Shown: piece by piece, positions 1-8,377 of the stretch
Numbering within the stretch: the first letter of the stretch is position 1
Layout of the letters: each line of letters starts with the position of its first letter
Assembly: GCA_031551255.1 (NCBI GenBank)
Contig: JAVBNW010000052.1
Coordinates: 1-31,289 of the forward strand
DNA length: 31,289 nucleotides
Direction: 5' to 3'
From: JAVBNW01 sp031551255
GTDB taxonomy: Bacteria; Bacillota; Clostridia; Christensenellales; UBA1750
Notes under the pieces: generated by a model
What the model was told of the DNA's origin: nothing
The model's database searches: none
What the model saw: only the letters and a program-made list of their open reading frames with translations
Made by a program: the position numbers and the translations under genes

Positions 1-851
1 GCGATGTCGTCGAGAGAGAGATCTCTGGAGGCCCTACGCATGTTGGAGTTAATAAAGACGCCGCGCCTGATCATGACGTACTTGGCGTACTTCATGCCCA
101 GAAGGCCCTCGAGTTGTAGTGCGGGGAGGGTTGCGTAGTGTAGCCTGCGGGCCTCGTCCTCCTTGCCCTCAAAGAAGAGATCCCAAACCTGCTGCACGAG
201 GTCGGCCCATTCGCAGGCGTGGATGGAGGCGATGGCGCCTCTGGCGAAGTCGAGGGGGGCGTACTGGCTGCCGTAACCGGACATGACGCCCTCAAGGGCG
301 GGGGTACGCACGGCCATGAGGTTGGAGATGGAGACGGGTCCGGGCTGGCACTCCTCCTTGACCCAGGTGACGTTCTCGATCTCTTCGCACAATTGGATGA
401 CCTGGTGCGGTGAGAGCATGGTGCCCGCGCCGGAGTGGTTCTGGATCATGACGGGAATGGAGACGGCGTCGGAGATGGCCTTAAAGTATTTCTGGATGAA
501 GGGGAAGTTGACGCCGGCGGGGGGCATGGCGATGACGGCGTCCGCGCCGCACTTTTGGGCGAACTGGGCGTAGTTGACGGCTTGGGGCGTACAAGGCGCC
601 GCGACGTTGGCGATGATGGCGAGGCGTCCGTTTGCGACCTGGCAGGGAATGCGGATCATGAGCTTGCGCTCGTCCTCGCACAGGGCCTCGAACTCGCTGA
701 CCATGACGGGGGTGGTGATGGAGGTGGAACCGCACTGAACGATGAACTCGATCTCCTTGGCGAGGACGTCCTCGTCGATGTGGTCCGAGTCGGTAAAGGG
801 CGTCATGGGGATGGCGCTTGAACCCTTGGCGTTGTGAAGATCAAAGGGCAT
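1..851 (-). CDS. DapA-family (dihydrodipicolinate synthase/N-acetylneuraminate lyase) aldolase, 3' end cut by window edge
   Basis: Reading the minus strand from the ATG at 851-849 gives 283 codons without a stop, running off the left edge; the family usually has about 300 residues. The start has an AGGAGG ribosome site at about 858-863. The Schiff-base lysine is visible in WVKEE (about K165). Two canonical features are changed: the GTTGE loop is TPVMVSEF (about 47-54), and the tyrosine of the YNVP motif is glutamine in MIQNHSG (about Q137). This is therefore not the lysine-pathway DapA, which is encoded separately at 23667. It lies downstream of an enolase-superfamily dehydratase-like gene and a sugar ABC transporter on the same strand, so cleavage of a 2-keto-3-deoxy sugar acid is the likely role (inference). 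Codon third positions are strikingly C-rich compared with genes further right. Confidence 0.85.
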   Translation of the reverse strand, partial: MPFDLHNAKGSSAIPMTPFTDSDHIDEDVLAKEIEFIVQCGSTSITTPVMVSEFEALCEDERKLMIRIPCQVANGRLAIIANVAAPCTPQAVNYAQFAQKCGADAVIAMPPAGVNFPFIQKYFKAISDAVSIPVMIQNHSGAGTMLSPHQVIQLCEEIENVTWVKEECQPGPVSISNLMAVRTPALEGVMSGYGSQYAPLDFARGAIASIHACEWADLVQQVWDLFFEGKEDEARRLHYATLPALQLEGLLGMKYAKYVMIRRGVFINSNMRRASRDLSLDDI

Positions 852-1250
852 GATGTTTCCTCCTGTCTATGGCGATGGATGCAAAGGGCTGAAGCGATGC
901 GCGCGGGCAAACCTCACGCGGTCGCCGTTTGCCTATGCATTTGCGGCGCACGGCCGGGCCGCAAGCGGCGCGGCGGCAGTCGCCGTCCCGCTCCTTGTCG
1001 TCTTTTCACCTTCTGCGCGTTGTGCGTATTGCGCGCCGTCGCGCACCTCGCCACGCGCCTCGCGTTTTCTCTTTTGCGGCGCGGGCCTCCGAGGGCGGGC
1101 GGGTGGGCGTTCCTCTTCGCGTCCTTCTTCGCCGCTTTTAACCCCAGGGGCGAGGTCGCAGGAGAGGGGGCCACGGCCACCTCTCCCGGGGCTCTGAGCG
1201 ATTGCTTCCTTGTTTGAACTTTCCCAATCGGAAGCAATCGCTCAGGCCCG
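852..1250. other. Intergenic region with two stacked hairpins
   Basis: This 399-bp gap in the minus-strand operon holds no convincing gene. Near its right end are a hairpin at 1161-1186 (arms GGAGAGG/CCTCTCC) and a long perfect inverted repeat at 1194-1245. The rest is very G+C-rich. I saw no good sigma-70 promoter for the aldolase gene. Confidence 0.6.
1194..1245. repeat. 16-bp perfect inverted repeat (hairpin) after the dehydratase-like gene
   Basis: The arms CTGAGCGATTGCTTCC (1194-1209) and GGAAGCAATCGCTCAG (1230-1245) are perfectly complementary around a 20-nt loop. The repeat starts 5 bp past the stop of the minus-strand gene ending at 1251. No T-tract follows on either strand, so it is not a standard intrinsic terminator. 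An mRNA 3' stabilising or processing structure, or a protein-binding palindrome, are the alternatives. Confidence 0.8.
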
Positions 1251-2663
1251 CTAGTTGAAGAACCTATCCCTGCACCACTCGTCGTCCCACTCATCGGTGG
1301 ACACCCACACGCCGGGGAGTCGCTTGTCCACGTGCTGGGCGAGGACTTCGTCATTATAGTCGTCGATGCCAAGGCCGGGGCGGTCGGGCACGTCAATGAA
1401 GCCCCGGTTGATGATGGGCCCGCCCTTACACTTGACCATATCCTCCCACCAGGGCACGTCGTTGGCGTGGAACTCCATCGCCAGGAAGTTCTCCGTAGCG
1501 GCTCCGATGGTTGCGGCGGCCATCGCGCCCACCGGGCCCTCGGCCATGTGCACCGCCATGCGGATGCCGAAGTCCTGGGCGATGTCCCCCAACTTCTTCG
1601 TCTCTAAGATGCCGCCCAGCGTCAAGGGGTCCGGATGCACCACCGAGATCGCGCCCGCCTCGAACAACGGCAGGAAGCTCTCCTTGAGGAACTGGTCTTC
1701 TCCCACGCACAGGGGGATCGCCGTCGCCTCGCTCAGCCTCTTCCACTGGTCGGTGTACTGCCACGGAATGCAGTCCTCCATCCACGCCAGGTTATACTTC
1801 TCCAGCCTGCGCGCCAGGCGGATCAGCTCCTCCACGCCCATGAAGCCGAAGTGGTCCGCCGCGAGCGGAATCTTGTAGCCGATGATGGACCGCACGTCCG
1901 ATACGTACTTCTCCATGATGTCCAGGCCCTTTTCCGTCAACTGCACCCCGGTGAACGGGTGCATGATGTTCGTGTAGTCAAACGCCCTGTTGCGCCAGTA
2001 GTACTTCTCCAGCTTGTCGGCGCGCGGGTCGTCCCGAAGCTCCCTGCTCTTGCGGAACACCGCGTGCGCCGCCTCCTGGCTCATGAGCGGGTACGACAGC
2101 GCGTCCTCGATGCCGTCCAGCAGGTTGATGCCAACGTCCATCTTGAGCATCGTGTAACCCTTCTCCATGCGCTTCTTCAGCGCGAGGCCCATCTGCTCGC
2201 CGGCGGAGCGGTCCTCGCTCAGGTCCACGTCCGTATCGCAGTAGATCCGCGCCTTCTTGCGAAACGCGCCCCCCAGCATCCGGTACACCGGGATTCCGTA
2301 CGCCTTGCCGGCGATATCCCACAGCGCCACCTCGATGCCGCTCACGCCGCCCGCCTGCCGCCCGTGAAACCCAAACTGCTTAATCCTTCTAAACAGCCTG
2401 TCCACGTCGCACGGGTTCTCGCCGATTAGGCGGCTCTTTAGAAACTTTCCGTACGTTGCGCTCGATCCGTCCCGCTGCTCCCCAAGCCCCACGATCCCCT
2501 GATTCGTCATTACCTTCACCAAAGTCAACGGATACGGAGCTCCCCCGATGTTCGTAAACCGTATGTCCGTAATCTTTAGCTCGCTCGGCTTCGAATACGG
2601 ATTCACATACTCCAGCGCCTCCTCATAACCCTTCTTCCACGTCGCTTCGTTCGCGTTTTGCAC
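1251..2663 (-). CDS. Enolase-superfamily (mandelate racemase/muconate lactonizing type) enzyme, probable sugar-acid dehydratase
   Basis: A 470-residue protein with the two-domain MR/MLE layout. Barrel motifs are readable: LKMD (K174/D176), first metal ligand in PLAADH (D270), second in WMED (E296), third in VGED (E322), and the His-Asp dyad formed by D345 in HPDPLTLGG and H372 in MAVHMAEGP. These residues support a Mg2+-dependent enzyme that abstracts the proton alpha to a carboxylate, typically dehydrating a sugar acid. At 470 residues it is longer than the usual 370-400, with an N-terminal extension, an insertion at about 180-260, and a Trp/Asp-rich tail. The start is GTG at 2663, with GGGAGAGG 7 nt upstream. 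It lies between the solute-binding protein gene and the DapA-like aldolase gene, so the operon codes for uptake, dehydration and aldol cleavage. The substrate cannot be read from sequence. Confidence 0.88.
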   Translation of the reverse strand: MQNANEATWKKGYEEALEYVNPYSKPSELKITDIRFTNIGGAPYPLTLVKVMTNQGIVGLGEQRDGSSATYGKFLKSRLIGENPCDVDRLFRRIKQFGFHGRQAGGVSGIEVALWDIAGKAYGIPVYRMLGGAFRKKARIYCDTDVDLSEDRSAGEQMGLALKKRMEKGYTMLKMDVGINLLDGIEDALSYPLMSQEAAHAVFRKSRELRDDPRADKLEKYYWRNRAFDYTNIMHPFTGVQLTEKGLDIMEKYVSDVRSIIGYKIPLAADHFGFMGVEELIRLARRLEKYNLAWMEDCIPWQYTDQWKRLSEATAIPLCVGEDQFLKESFLPLFEAGAISVVHPDPLTLGGILETKKLGDIAQDFGIRMAVHMAEGPVGAMAAATIGAATENFLAMEFHANDVPWWEDMVKCKGGPIINRGFIDVPDRPGLGIDDYNDEVLAQHVDKRLPGVWVSTDEWDDEWCRDRFFN

Positions 2664-2687
2664 GATAAAACCTCTCCCTTCATAAGA

Positions 2688-2712
2688 AGGCGGCCGAAGT
2701 CATCGGCCGCCT
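2688..2712 (-). terminator. Hairpin between solute-binding protein and dehydratase genes (attenuator-like)
   Basis: GGCGGCCGA pairs with TCGGCCGCC around a 5-nt loop. On the minus strand it is followed by TTCTTAT, a weak T-tract. It lies in the 68-bp gap, so it may reduce read-through from the transporter genes into the enzyme genes or stabilise the upstream mRNA. Confidence 0.55.
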
Positions 2713-2717
2713 CGCAG

Positions 2718-2731
2718 TGCAAACGTTTACC
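2718..2731. promoter_or_regulatory. cre-like palindrome (possible CcpA/LacI-family site)
   Basis: TGCAAACGTTTACC matches the TGWAANCGNTNWCA catabolite-responsive element at 12 of 14 positions and has an AAACGTTT core. It directly follows the solute-binding protein stop codon. A site here could act as a roadblock to transcription into the enzyme genes. This is a motif match only. Confidence 0.3.
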
Positions 2732-4336
2732 CTATTGTAATGAAATCCCGTTGGCCGCGGCGAAATCGGCGATCTGCTTTCCCTTTTCCTCATAAACGCG
2801 CTCGATTCCGGCGTCCTTGAGCTTCTGGATCAGGTCGGGCAGCCCCTTCGCAGGGTCTACCATGCCCCAGGACAGTGGCTTGGCGTACTCGGTTTCCACA
2901 TTGGCGATGGCCGCCAGCTCGTTCTTGAGGGCTTCGGAGTTGAACACGAAGCCGGGGATCGGGTTATACACCGCGCGGTTCGCGAACCAATCTTCCTGAA
3001 GATTGGGCCACTGGTCCCACGCGCCGGCGATGGGCTTGATGAACCGATCCATGCGCCACGCCGCGGTGCCGGTGGAGGCGCCGGGCAGGTATTCCTGGCT
3101 GTTGGCGGTTACATTGCCCTCGCCGTCGACCGTCCAGTGAACGCCTTCGATGCCGTAGAAGTTAAGGTCAAACAGTTCCTGATCCTGCCTAATGGTCTCC
3201 AGCGCGATCAGTGAGCGGGTGATGTCTTTAGCGGTCGTGGGTACCGCCGCTCCACCCTGAATGTAGGGGCGCGGGCGGATCTTCTTATCCTTGGAGGCGA
3301 CCTCCCACCACTCCACCTTCCACTCGGGGTTGCTGGTGTTCATGGTGGCGTACGTGTCTTTAAAGTCCTGGGTGTTCATAAGGCAGGTGGCGCTCTTGCC
3401 GTTTTTGAAGGTATCGCGTGAAGAAACCTTGTTCACCAGCGCGCCCTTGGTCCAGAAGCCCTTCTGCGCCCAAGTGTACATGCGCTCGACATACTGAGCG
3501 TATTCCGGCGTCTCGGCCAGCGAAATCAGCGTGCAGGTCGGGTCGTCGAAGTAGAAGCCTTCAAATCCCCAGCCGGCGATGCCGCCCGCCGAGCCGTAGT
3601 TGCCCAGGTCCTGGCCACCCACATCCCAGGGCACCATGGCGGGCTCGTTGTCCTTCACGGCCTGCAGGTACTGCTCCATCACGTCCAGCGACGTGATATC
3701 GGGAACGCCGTACTTCTCACGAAGGTCGCCGCGGGTTACATAGCCCTCGGTGTAGATAACGTTGACGTCGGAGGGCACCATGTAGGTGTGCCCGTTGACG
3801 GTGGCCTCTTTAAAGGCCTCCGGGTTCATCTGCTCCATCGTCAGTGGCATGTAGGTGTCAAGGTGATCCTCCAGGGGCAGGTATGCGTTTTTGTAGCACA
3901 GGTTGTAAAAATCCAGCCACGCGGCGGCAAAGATCAGGTCGATCTGCTCGCCGCTGGCGAGCACGAGCGGATATTTCGTGTTGGTATCCGCCCAGGTGAG
4001 GAACGTGATGTTCATCGTGGTATTGATCTTTTCTTCCAGCATCTTGTTGAACTCCGCCTGCACTTTCTGGAAGTCGATCTGCTCGTCTCCGGCAAAGTAC
4101 AGGTTCAGTTCCACTTTCTTGCTCAGGTCGAAGGCGTTTTTAGGCGACCATACGCCGTCCACCACGGCCGAGGGCGCCTGCGGCTCGTCGGACGGGGCGG
4201 CCGACGCGGCGGCCGTCGATGCGGCCGCGCTTTGGCTGACTGCGGCGGAGGTCCCCGCCGGCGAAGGGCTGGGCGACGAACAGGCCGCCAACACCAGCGC
4301 CAACACGAGGATTAGAACGATGAAGCTCTTTTTCAC
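2732..4336 (-). CDS. Extracellular solute-binding lipoprotein of a carbohydrate ABC transporter (family 1, LplA-like)
   Basis: A 534-residue lipoprotein precursor. The N-terminus has MKK, a hydrophobic stretch, and the lipobox LAAC (Cys at about residue 19), then a Ser/Pro/Ala-rich linker to about residue 55, as in membrane-tethered Gram-positive binding proteins. The large size and Trp/Tyr-rich mature part fit the LplA-type binding proteins that pair with LplB/YtcP permeases for oligosaccharides. The start is GTG at 4336, preceded by AAGGAGGAG. It is third in the transporter operon, 85 bp after the second permease gene. No ATPase gene is in the window; these importers commonly use a shared MsmX-type ATPase encoded elsewhere. 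Confidence 0.92.
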   Translation of the reverse strand: MKKSFIVLILVLALVLAACSSPSPSPAGTSAAVSQSAAASTAAASAAPSDEPQAPSAVVDGVWSPKNAFDLSKKVELNLYFAGDEQIDFQKVQAEFNKMLEEKINTTMNITFLTWADTNTKYPLVLASGEQIDLIFAAAWLDFYNLCYKNAYLPLEDHLDTYMPLTMEQMNPEAFKEATVNGHTYMVPSDVNVIYTEGYVTRGDLREKYGVPDITSLDVMEQYLQAVKDNEPAMVPWDVGGQDLGNYGSAGGIAGWGFEGFYFDDPTCTLISLAETPEYAQYVERMYTWAQKGFWTKGALVNKVSSRDTFKNGKSATCLMNTQDFKDTYATMNTSNPEWKVEWWEVASKDKKIRPRPYIQGGAAVPTTAKDITRSLIALETIRQDQELFDLNFYGIEGVHWTVDGEGNVTANSQEYLPGASTGTAAWRMDRFIKPIAGAWDQWPNLQEDWFANRAVYNPIPGFVFNSEALKNELAAIANVETEYAKPLSWGMVDPAKGLPDLIQKLKDAGIERVYEEKGKQIADFAAANGISLQ

Positions 4337-4421
4337 GATGTCTCCTCCTTCGGTTCATATGCGTTTCTATCTTTGGCACGACCCGCGCCATAGGATGCAA
4401 TGTTCTCAAATTCGAAAAAGA

Positions 4422-5342
4422 CTATCCCTTCACCGAGCCGATGGTTACCCCTGAGATGAAATACCGCTGCACAAACGGATACACGAACATGATCGGGCCG
4501 ATCGCCACCACCGTCATCGCCAGTTTGAGCGATTGTTCGGGCATTTGCGGCATCGAAATGCCGGCTTCCGACGCGATGATCGCGGCGAAGCGCACTGAGT
4601 TGATCATCTTATACAGCAGGAATTGCAGCGGAAACAGATGCTGCTTTTCGATGTAGAGCATCGCGTTATACCAGTTGTTCCAGTAGCCCAGCGCGATGAA
4701 CAGCCCGATCGACGCGAGCGAAGGCCCCATCAGCGGCAGGATGAGCCGGATAAAAATCTTAAAATCCCCCGCGCCGTCGATTTTGGCCGATTCGGTAATC
4801 TCGTCGGGGATGGAGCGGGTAAAGTTGCGCATGATCAGGATGTAAAACACGTTCAGCATGCCGGGCAGCAGCATGGCCAGCGGGTTGTTCTTAAGCCCCA
4901 GGTAGCGGATCATCAGAATATAGCTGGATACCATGCCGCCGCTGAAGAGCGTGGTAAAGTAAAAGAAAAACGCAAACTTGCCGCGGTACTTAAAGTCGGT
5001 TCGCGCCAGCACATACGCGGTCATGGATGTAATGAAAAGGCCGAGCGCGGTACCGGTTACGGTGAGCGCCGCCGTTACGCCGTAAGAGCGCAGGATATCC
5101 TTGGGTACCTTAAAGATAACCTCGTACGCCTCCGCCGAAAACTCCACCGGGATGAGCCGGTAGCCGTACAGGTAGAGCGACTGCTCCTTGGTGAACGACC
5201 CTGAAATGACGAACAGGAATGGAATCAGGCAAAAGACCGCCAGGATCGTGATGATCACATAGCCGATCGTATTATACGCAAGCACGTCCGTCCGGCGGAT
5301 CGCATTGCGGGTTCTCATAGCCCTCTTTTGCTTCGTTGTCAT
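4422..5342 (-). CDS. Carbohydrate ABC transporter permease (MalG/YtcP-like)
   Basis: A 306-residue inner-membrane permease with six likely transmembrane helices (the first at about 25-48). The cytoplasmic EAA loop is readable as EITESAKIDGAGDFKIF (about 182-198), followed by LPLMGPSLAS; this loop contacts the ATPase. The C-terminus FISGVTIGSVKG is typical of the MalG/YtcP branch. The ATG start at 5342 has GGGAGCGG upstream. It begins 18 bp after the stop of the partner permease gene, so the two are almost certainly co-transcribed and form a heterodimeric channel fed by the lipoprotein encoded next. Confidence 0.93.
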   Translation of the reverse strand: MTTKQKRAMRTRNAIRRTDVLAYNTIGYVIITILAVFCLIPFLFVISGSFTKEQSLYLYGYRLIPVEFSAEAYEVIFKVPKDILRSYGVTAALTVTGTALGLFITSMTAYVLARTDFKYRGKFAFFFYFTTLFSGGMVSSYILMIRYLGLKNNPLAMLLPGMLNVFYILIMRNFTRSIPDEITESAKIDGAGDFKIFIRLILPLMGPSLASIGLFIALGYWNNWYNAMLYIEKQHLFPLQFLLYKMINSVRFAAIIASEAGISMPQMPEQSLKLAMTVVAIGPIMFVYPFVQRYFISGVTIGSVKG

Positions 5343-5360
5343 ATTTCCGCTCCCTTCCCG

Positions 5361-6275
5361 CTAAAACAGCGCGTAATCGTAGTCGATCTTGCGCACGATG
5401 CCGTTGACCGTTACGATCGTAACAAAGCACAGGATCGACTGATAGAACGCCGCGGCCGAGGACATGCCAAAGTCAAACGAGCGCAGCAGCGAGCGGAACA
5501 CGAAGGTATCGATGACGTCGGTGGTGGAATAGAGTTGGCCGTTTTCGCCCACTGTTTGGTAGAACATATCGAAGTTCGAGCGGAAGATCGAGCCCACCGA
5601 CAAAAGCAATAAGGTAGCCAGCGTGGGCATGAGCAGCGGCAGCGTGACGTAGCGGATGCGCTTGAAGATATTGGCCCCGTCGATGGTCGCCGCCTCGTAA
5701 ATCTCCACCGGCAGCCCCATGATGGCCGCAAGGTACAATATGGAGCCGTAGCCTACCCCCTTCCAAAGGTTGGCGACGCCCAGGATCACCGGCCACAGAT
5801 CCGGCCTCTGGTACACGTCCACCGGCGCCATGCCCAAGGTTCTGAGCAGTCCGTTCATCAGGCCGATGTCGTAATTGAAGATGTTGTACATAAACGCGCC
5901 CACGACCACCCAGCTGATGAAGTGCGGCAGAAACAGCATGGATTGCGCAACTTTTTTATACTTTCCGCTGCGCAACTCGGACATAAACAGCGCCACGATA
6001 ATTTGCAGTAGATTGCCCGTGGTCATAAACAAGATGTTGTAAAAAAACGTATTGCGCGTCACCGTCAACGCCTGGCCGGAAATAAAGAAAAAGCGAAAAT
6101 TCGTAAAGCCCGCCCACGGACTGCCGAAAATGCCTTTGGCAAAGTCGTATTCCTTAAAGGCGACGATCGAGCCGGCCATGGGCAAATACGCGAAGATAAC
6201 GAAATACGCAATCGCTGGCAACAGCATGAGAAAAAGCGTATGGTTCTTTTTAAGCTCCTTAGCCAACGCTTTCAC
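5361..6275 (-). CDS. Carbohydrate ABC transporter permease (LplB/MalF-like)
   Basis: A permease of about 304 residues and first gene of the operon. The EAA loop reads EIYEAATIDGANIFKRI, followed by LPLLMPTLA, and about six hydrophobic segments are present, the first at LFLMLLPAIAYFVIFAYLP. The reading frame extends to a GTG at 6311, but the GTG at 6275 is the better start: GGAGAGG lies 5 nt upstream of it, and the protein then begins MKALAKELKKNH, the usual basic leader before the first helix. The shorter form also matches the family length of about 300. It should dimerise with the MalG-like permease encoded downstream. Confidence 0.92.
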   Translation of the reverse strand: MKALAKELKKNHTLFLMLLPAIAYFVIFAYLPMAGSIVAFKEYDFAKGIFGSPWAGFTNFRFFFISGQALTVTRNTFFYNILFMTTGNLLQIIVALFMSELRSGKYKKVAQSMLFLPHFISWVVVGAFMYNIFNYDIGLMNGLLRTLGMAPVDVYQRPDLWPVILGVANLWKGVGYGSILYLAAIMGLPVEIYEAATIDGANIFKRIRYVTLPLLMPTLATLLLLSVGSIFRSNFDMFYQTVGENGQLYSTTDVIDTFVFRSLLRSFDFGMSSAAAFYQSILCFVTIVTVNGIVRKIDYDYALF

Positions 6276-6294
6276 GGCACCCTCTCCTCTCGAA

Positions 6295-6311
6295 GTGTTT
6301 ACAGTATACAC
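6295..6311. promoter_or_regulatory. Imperfect palindrome upstream of the ABC transporter operon
   Basis: GTGTTTACAGTATACAC has 8-nt arms that match at 7 of 8 positions around one central base. It lies 20 bp upstream of the chosen start of the first permease gene, in the gap to the divergent kinase gene. It is a candidate operator; I could not place a convincing promoter next to it. Confidence 0.3.
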
Positions 6312-6461
6312 ATGGATTTCACAATTCTATAGCGGTAAAAGCTATTATCTTCCGATGAAACCTATTGGATTTGCGCGGAAAATGCCGGATCGAACGGGCA
6401 AAAACGGCGCATTCTCGGCGAATTGAGCCGACCGTGAGCGCCGCTTAGCTTTTGCGCGCTC

Positions 6462-6490
6462 TGGCAATCGCCATCGCGCTGTGGTACGAT
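6462..6490 (+). promoter_or_regulatory. Candidate sigma-70 promoter of the sensor kinase gene
   Basis: TGGCAA (6462-6467), a 17-bp spacer and TACGAT (6485-6490), with TG one base before the -10 (extended -10). It lies about 60 bp upstream of the kinase ATG. The -35 is weak, so the extended -10 carries the call. Confidence 0.4.
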
Positions 6491-6549
6491 ATTTTCGCCA
6501 TCCAACCTTAGGATGGAACGCCCCCGGGTTCGGAAGGGAGGCCCAGGCC

Positions 6550-8355
6550 ATGCGGCGGATCTTCTCCAGTTGGCTGCGCAGCCTTAACCTGCGTACGAAG
6601 CTGTTCATCACCATCATCATCTCCGCCCTAGTGCCGCTCTTTGCGGTGATCATCACGCTCTATGCCTATCTGAGCGGCTCCCTGAGCGACCAGAGCGAGT
6701 ACGCGGCGCGCACTACGCTAAGGCAAACCCGCGACTATCTGGCCTACAAGGCCAGCGAGGTGGTGGCGCTTTCGGATACGCTGATGTTCGCGCCGAGCGT
6801 GCGCACCATCCTCTCCCGCCCGCTGGCCGAATCCGAACAGAACGTCGTGCAGCAGATCCACGACGCCAACGAAATGTCCGGTCTGTTTCAATCGATGATC
6901 TCCGGCCGCCAGATCAGCGGCGTTAGGATGTACGTGCGGCCAAGCCTGATCTATTCCCAAGAAAACGTCAACTTCTTCGATTATAGCGATATTGTCGACA
7001 CCCAGTGGGTGCACAACATGTTTGCCCACCAGGACAAAATTACCTGGTTTTCCGCCGAGGAGTTAGGCGACGGCCTTGGCATGGTGGCTGCATGCCGCCC
7101 TGTGCGCGACTACGAGCAGTTTGACCGCTACATCGGCGTACTGCGCGTGGACATCGACGAGGATACCCTAGATTCCATCGTGGCGCAAGCACAGTCCACG
7201 CCCGGCGCCGTCGCTCTGCTCGTAAACTCGCGCGGCCGCCTACTTACGCCCAGCGCCATGCGGGAGGCGGAGCGCGACGCGCTGATCTCCTGGGCGCTTG
7301 ATAGCGTGGCGGAGGACGAGGCCTCCTGGCGCTATGAGATGATCGACGGAGAGAAACGTCTTCTGGGCGTCACCGACATCCCCAATACCGATTGGACTCT
7401 GCTGTGCGCCGTTCCGCTGAGCGATATTTTGGCGCCCTCCAGGGCCATGGTGGCGCCGCTTCTGGTCACCACGGCGATCTGCGCGCTGATCACCACAGCG
7501 CTGGCGCTGCTGTTTTCGCGCAATACCGGCAAGCGCGTCGGCGACCTGCTCGACGAAATGGCCCTGCTCGAAACCGGCTCATTCGCATCGCCCGCGCCGG
7601 ACGAACAGTGGCGCGACGATATCGGCATCCTTTCCTACCAATTTCACCGGATGCGCGAGCAACTCTATAGCACGCTAAGAGAGCGCAGCGACGCGCTGGA
7701 CAGGCTCCGCCAATCCGAACTGCGCGCGCTTCAGGCGCAAATCAACCCGCATTTTTTGTACAATACGCTGGATTTTATCCGTTGGGATGCGCTGAACCAC
7801 GGCGCGCAAGGCCTGGCGGACACCGTGCTTGCGCTGTCCCGCTTCTACCGGTTGAGCCTGAGCGGCGGGCAAGATACGGTTGCGCTTTCGCAGGAGATCG
7901 AACACGTGAGCACATACTTGCAAATTCAAAATGCGCGCTTTGAAAATGAAATTGCGCTTACCGTAGACGTGCCGGAAGATATGCTGCCGCTTACGATACC
8001 GCGCATTACGCTGCAACCGCTGGTAGAAAACGCGGTATACCACGGCATCCTGCCGGCGTTTGCCGGCGGTCTGATCCAAATTGGCGAGGTGCGCATAGCG
8101 GGGCATTGGGTTGAGGAAGGCTTTGTCGTGCGCGTGGAGGACAACGGCGTGGGTTTAGAAGAAGACGTGCGCCAGCGGCTCTTTACACAGCAAGAAGCCG
8201 TCGCCCGGACGGACGGCGGCTATGGGCTCGGCAACATCGCCGAGCGATTGGCCATTTTAGGGGGACCGCAGAGCAAAATCGAGGTGGAAAGCCAGAGCGG
8301 CAAGGGAACCGCCATCGTCATCTTTTTGCCTACGGACCGCCCGCCGGTCGTATAG
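6550..8355 (+). CDS. YesM-like membrane sensor histidine kinase (HPK7 type)
   Basis: A 601-residue two-component sensor. TM1 lies at about 16-40 and TM2 at about 301-322, flanking an extracellular sensing domain of about 260 residues. A HAMP-like linker follows, then a His_kinase domain with the phospho-acceptor in QINPHFLYNTLD (H401), and a HATPase domain with N-box LVENAVYHG (about 490), G1 box VEDNGVGL (about 530) and G2 box GGYGLGNIAERL. The ATG at 6550 is chosen over an in-frame GTG at 6481 because AAGGGAGG lies 8 nt upstream and the hydrophobic helix then follows a short basic tail. It is divergent from the sugar ABC operon, the usual target of YesM/YesN systems. Its likely partner regulator ends at 9933 on the opposite strand, not directly downstream as is usual. 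Confidence 0.93.
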   Translation: MRRIFSSWLRSLNLRTKLFITIIISALVPLFAVIITLYAYLSGSLSDQSEYAARTTLRQTRDYLAYKASEVVALSDTLMFAPSVRTILSRPLAESEQNVVQQIHDANEMSGLFQSMISGRQISGVRMYVRPSLIYSQENVNFFDYSDIVDTQWVHNMFAHQDKITWFSAEELGDGLGMVAACRPVRDYEQFDRYIGVLRVDIDEDTLDSIVAQAQSTPGAVALLVNSRGRLLTPSAMREAERDALISWALDSVAEDEASWRYEMIDGEKRLLGVTDIPNTDWTLLCAVPLSDILAPSRAMVAPLLVTTAICALITTALALLFSRNTGKRVGDLLDEMALLETGSFASPAPDEQWRDDIGILSYQFHRMREQLYSTLRERSDALDRLRQSELRALQAQINPHFLYNTLDFIRWDALNHGAQGLADTVLALSRFYRLSLSGGQDTVALSQEIEHVSTYLQIQNARFENEIALTVDVPEDMLPLTIPRITLQPLVENAVYHGILPAFAGGLIQIGEVRIAGHWVEEGFVVRVEDNGVGLEEDVRQRLFTQQEAVARTDGGYGLGNIAERLAILGGPQSKIEVESQSGKGTAIVIFLPTDRPPVV

Positions 8356-8377
8356 CTTTCGTCGCAGTGGCACTTGC

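Noticed and set aside
834..1217. Several Arg/Ala-rich frames in the 852-1250 gap
   Set aside because: They arise from high G+C content; no ribosome site, no family pattern, and mutually overlapping on both strands.
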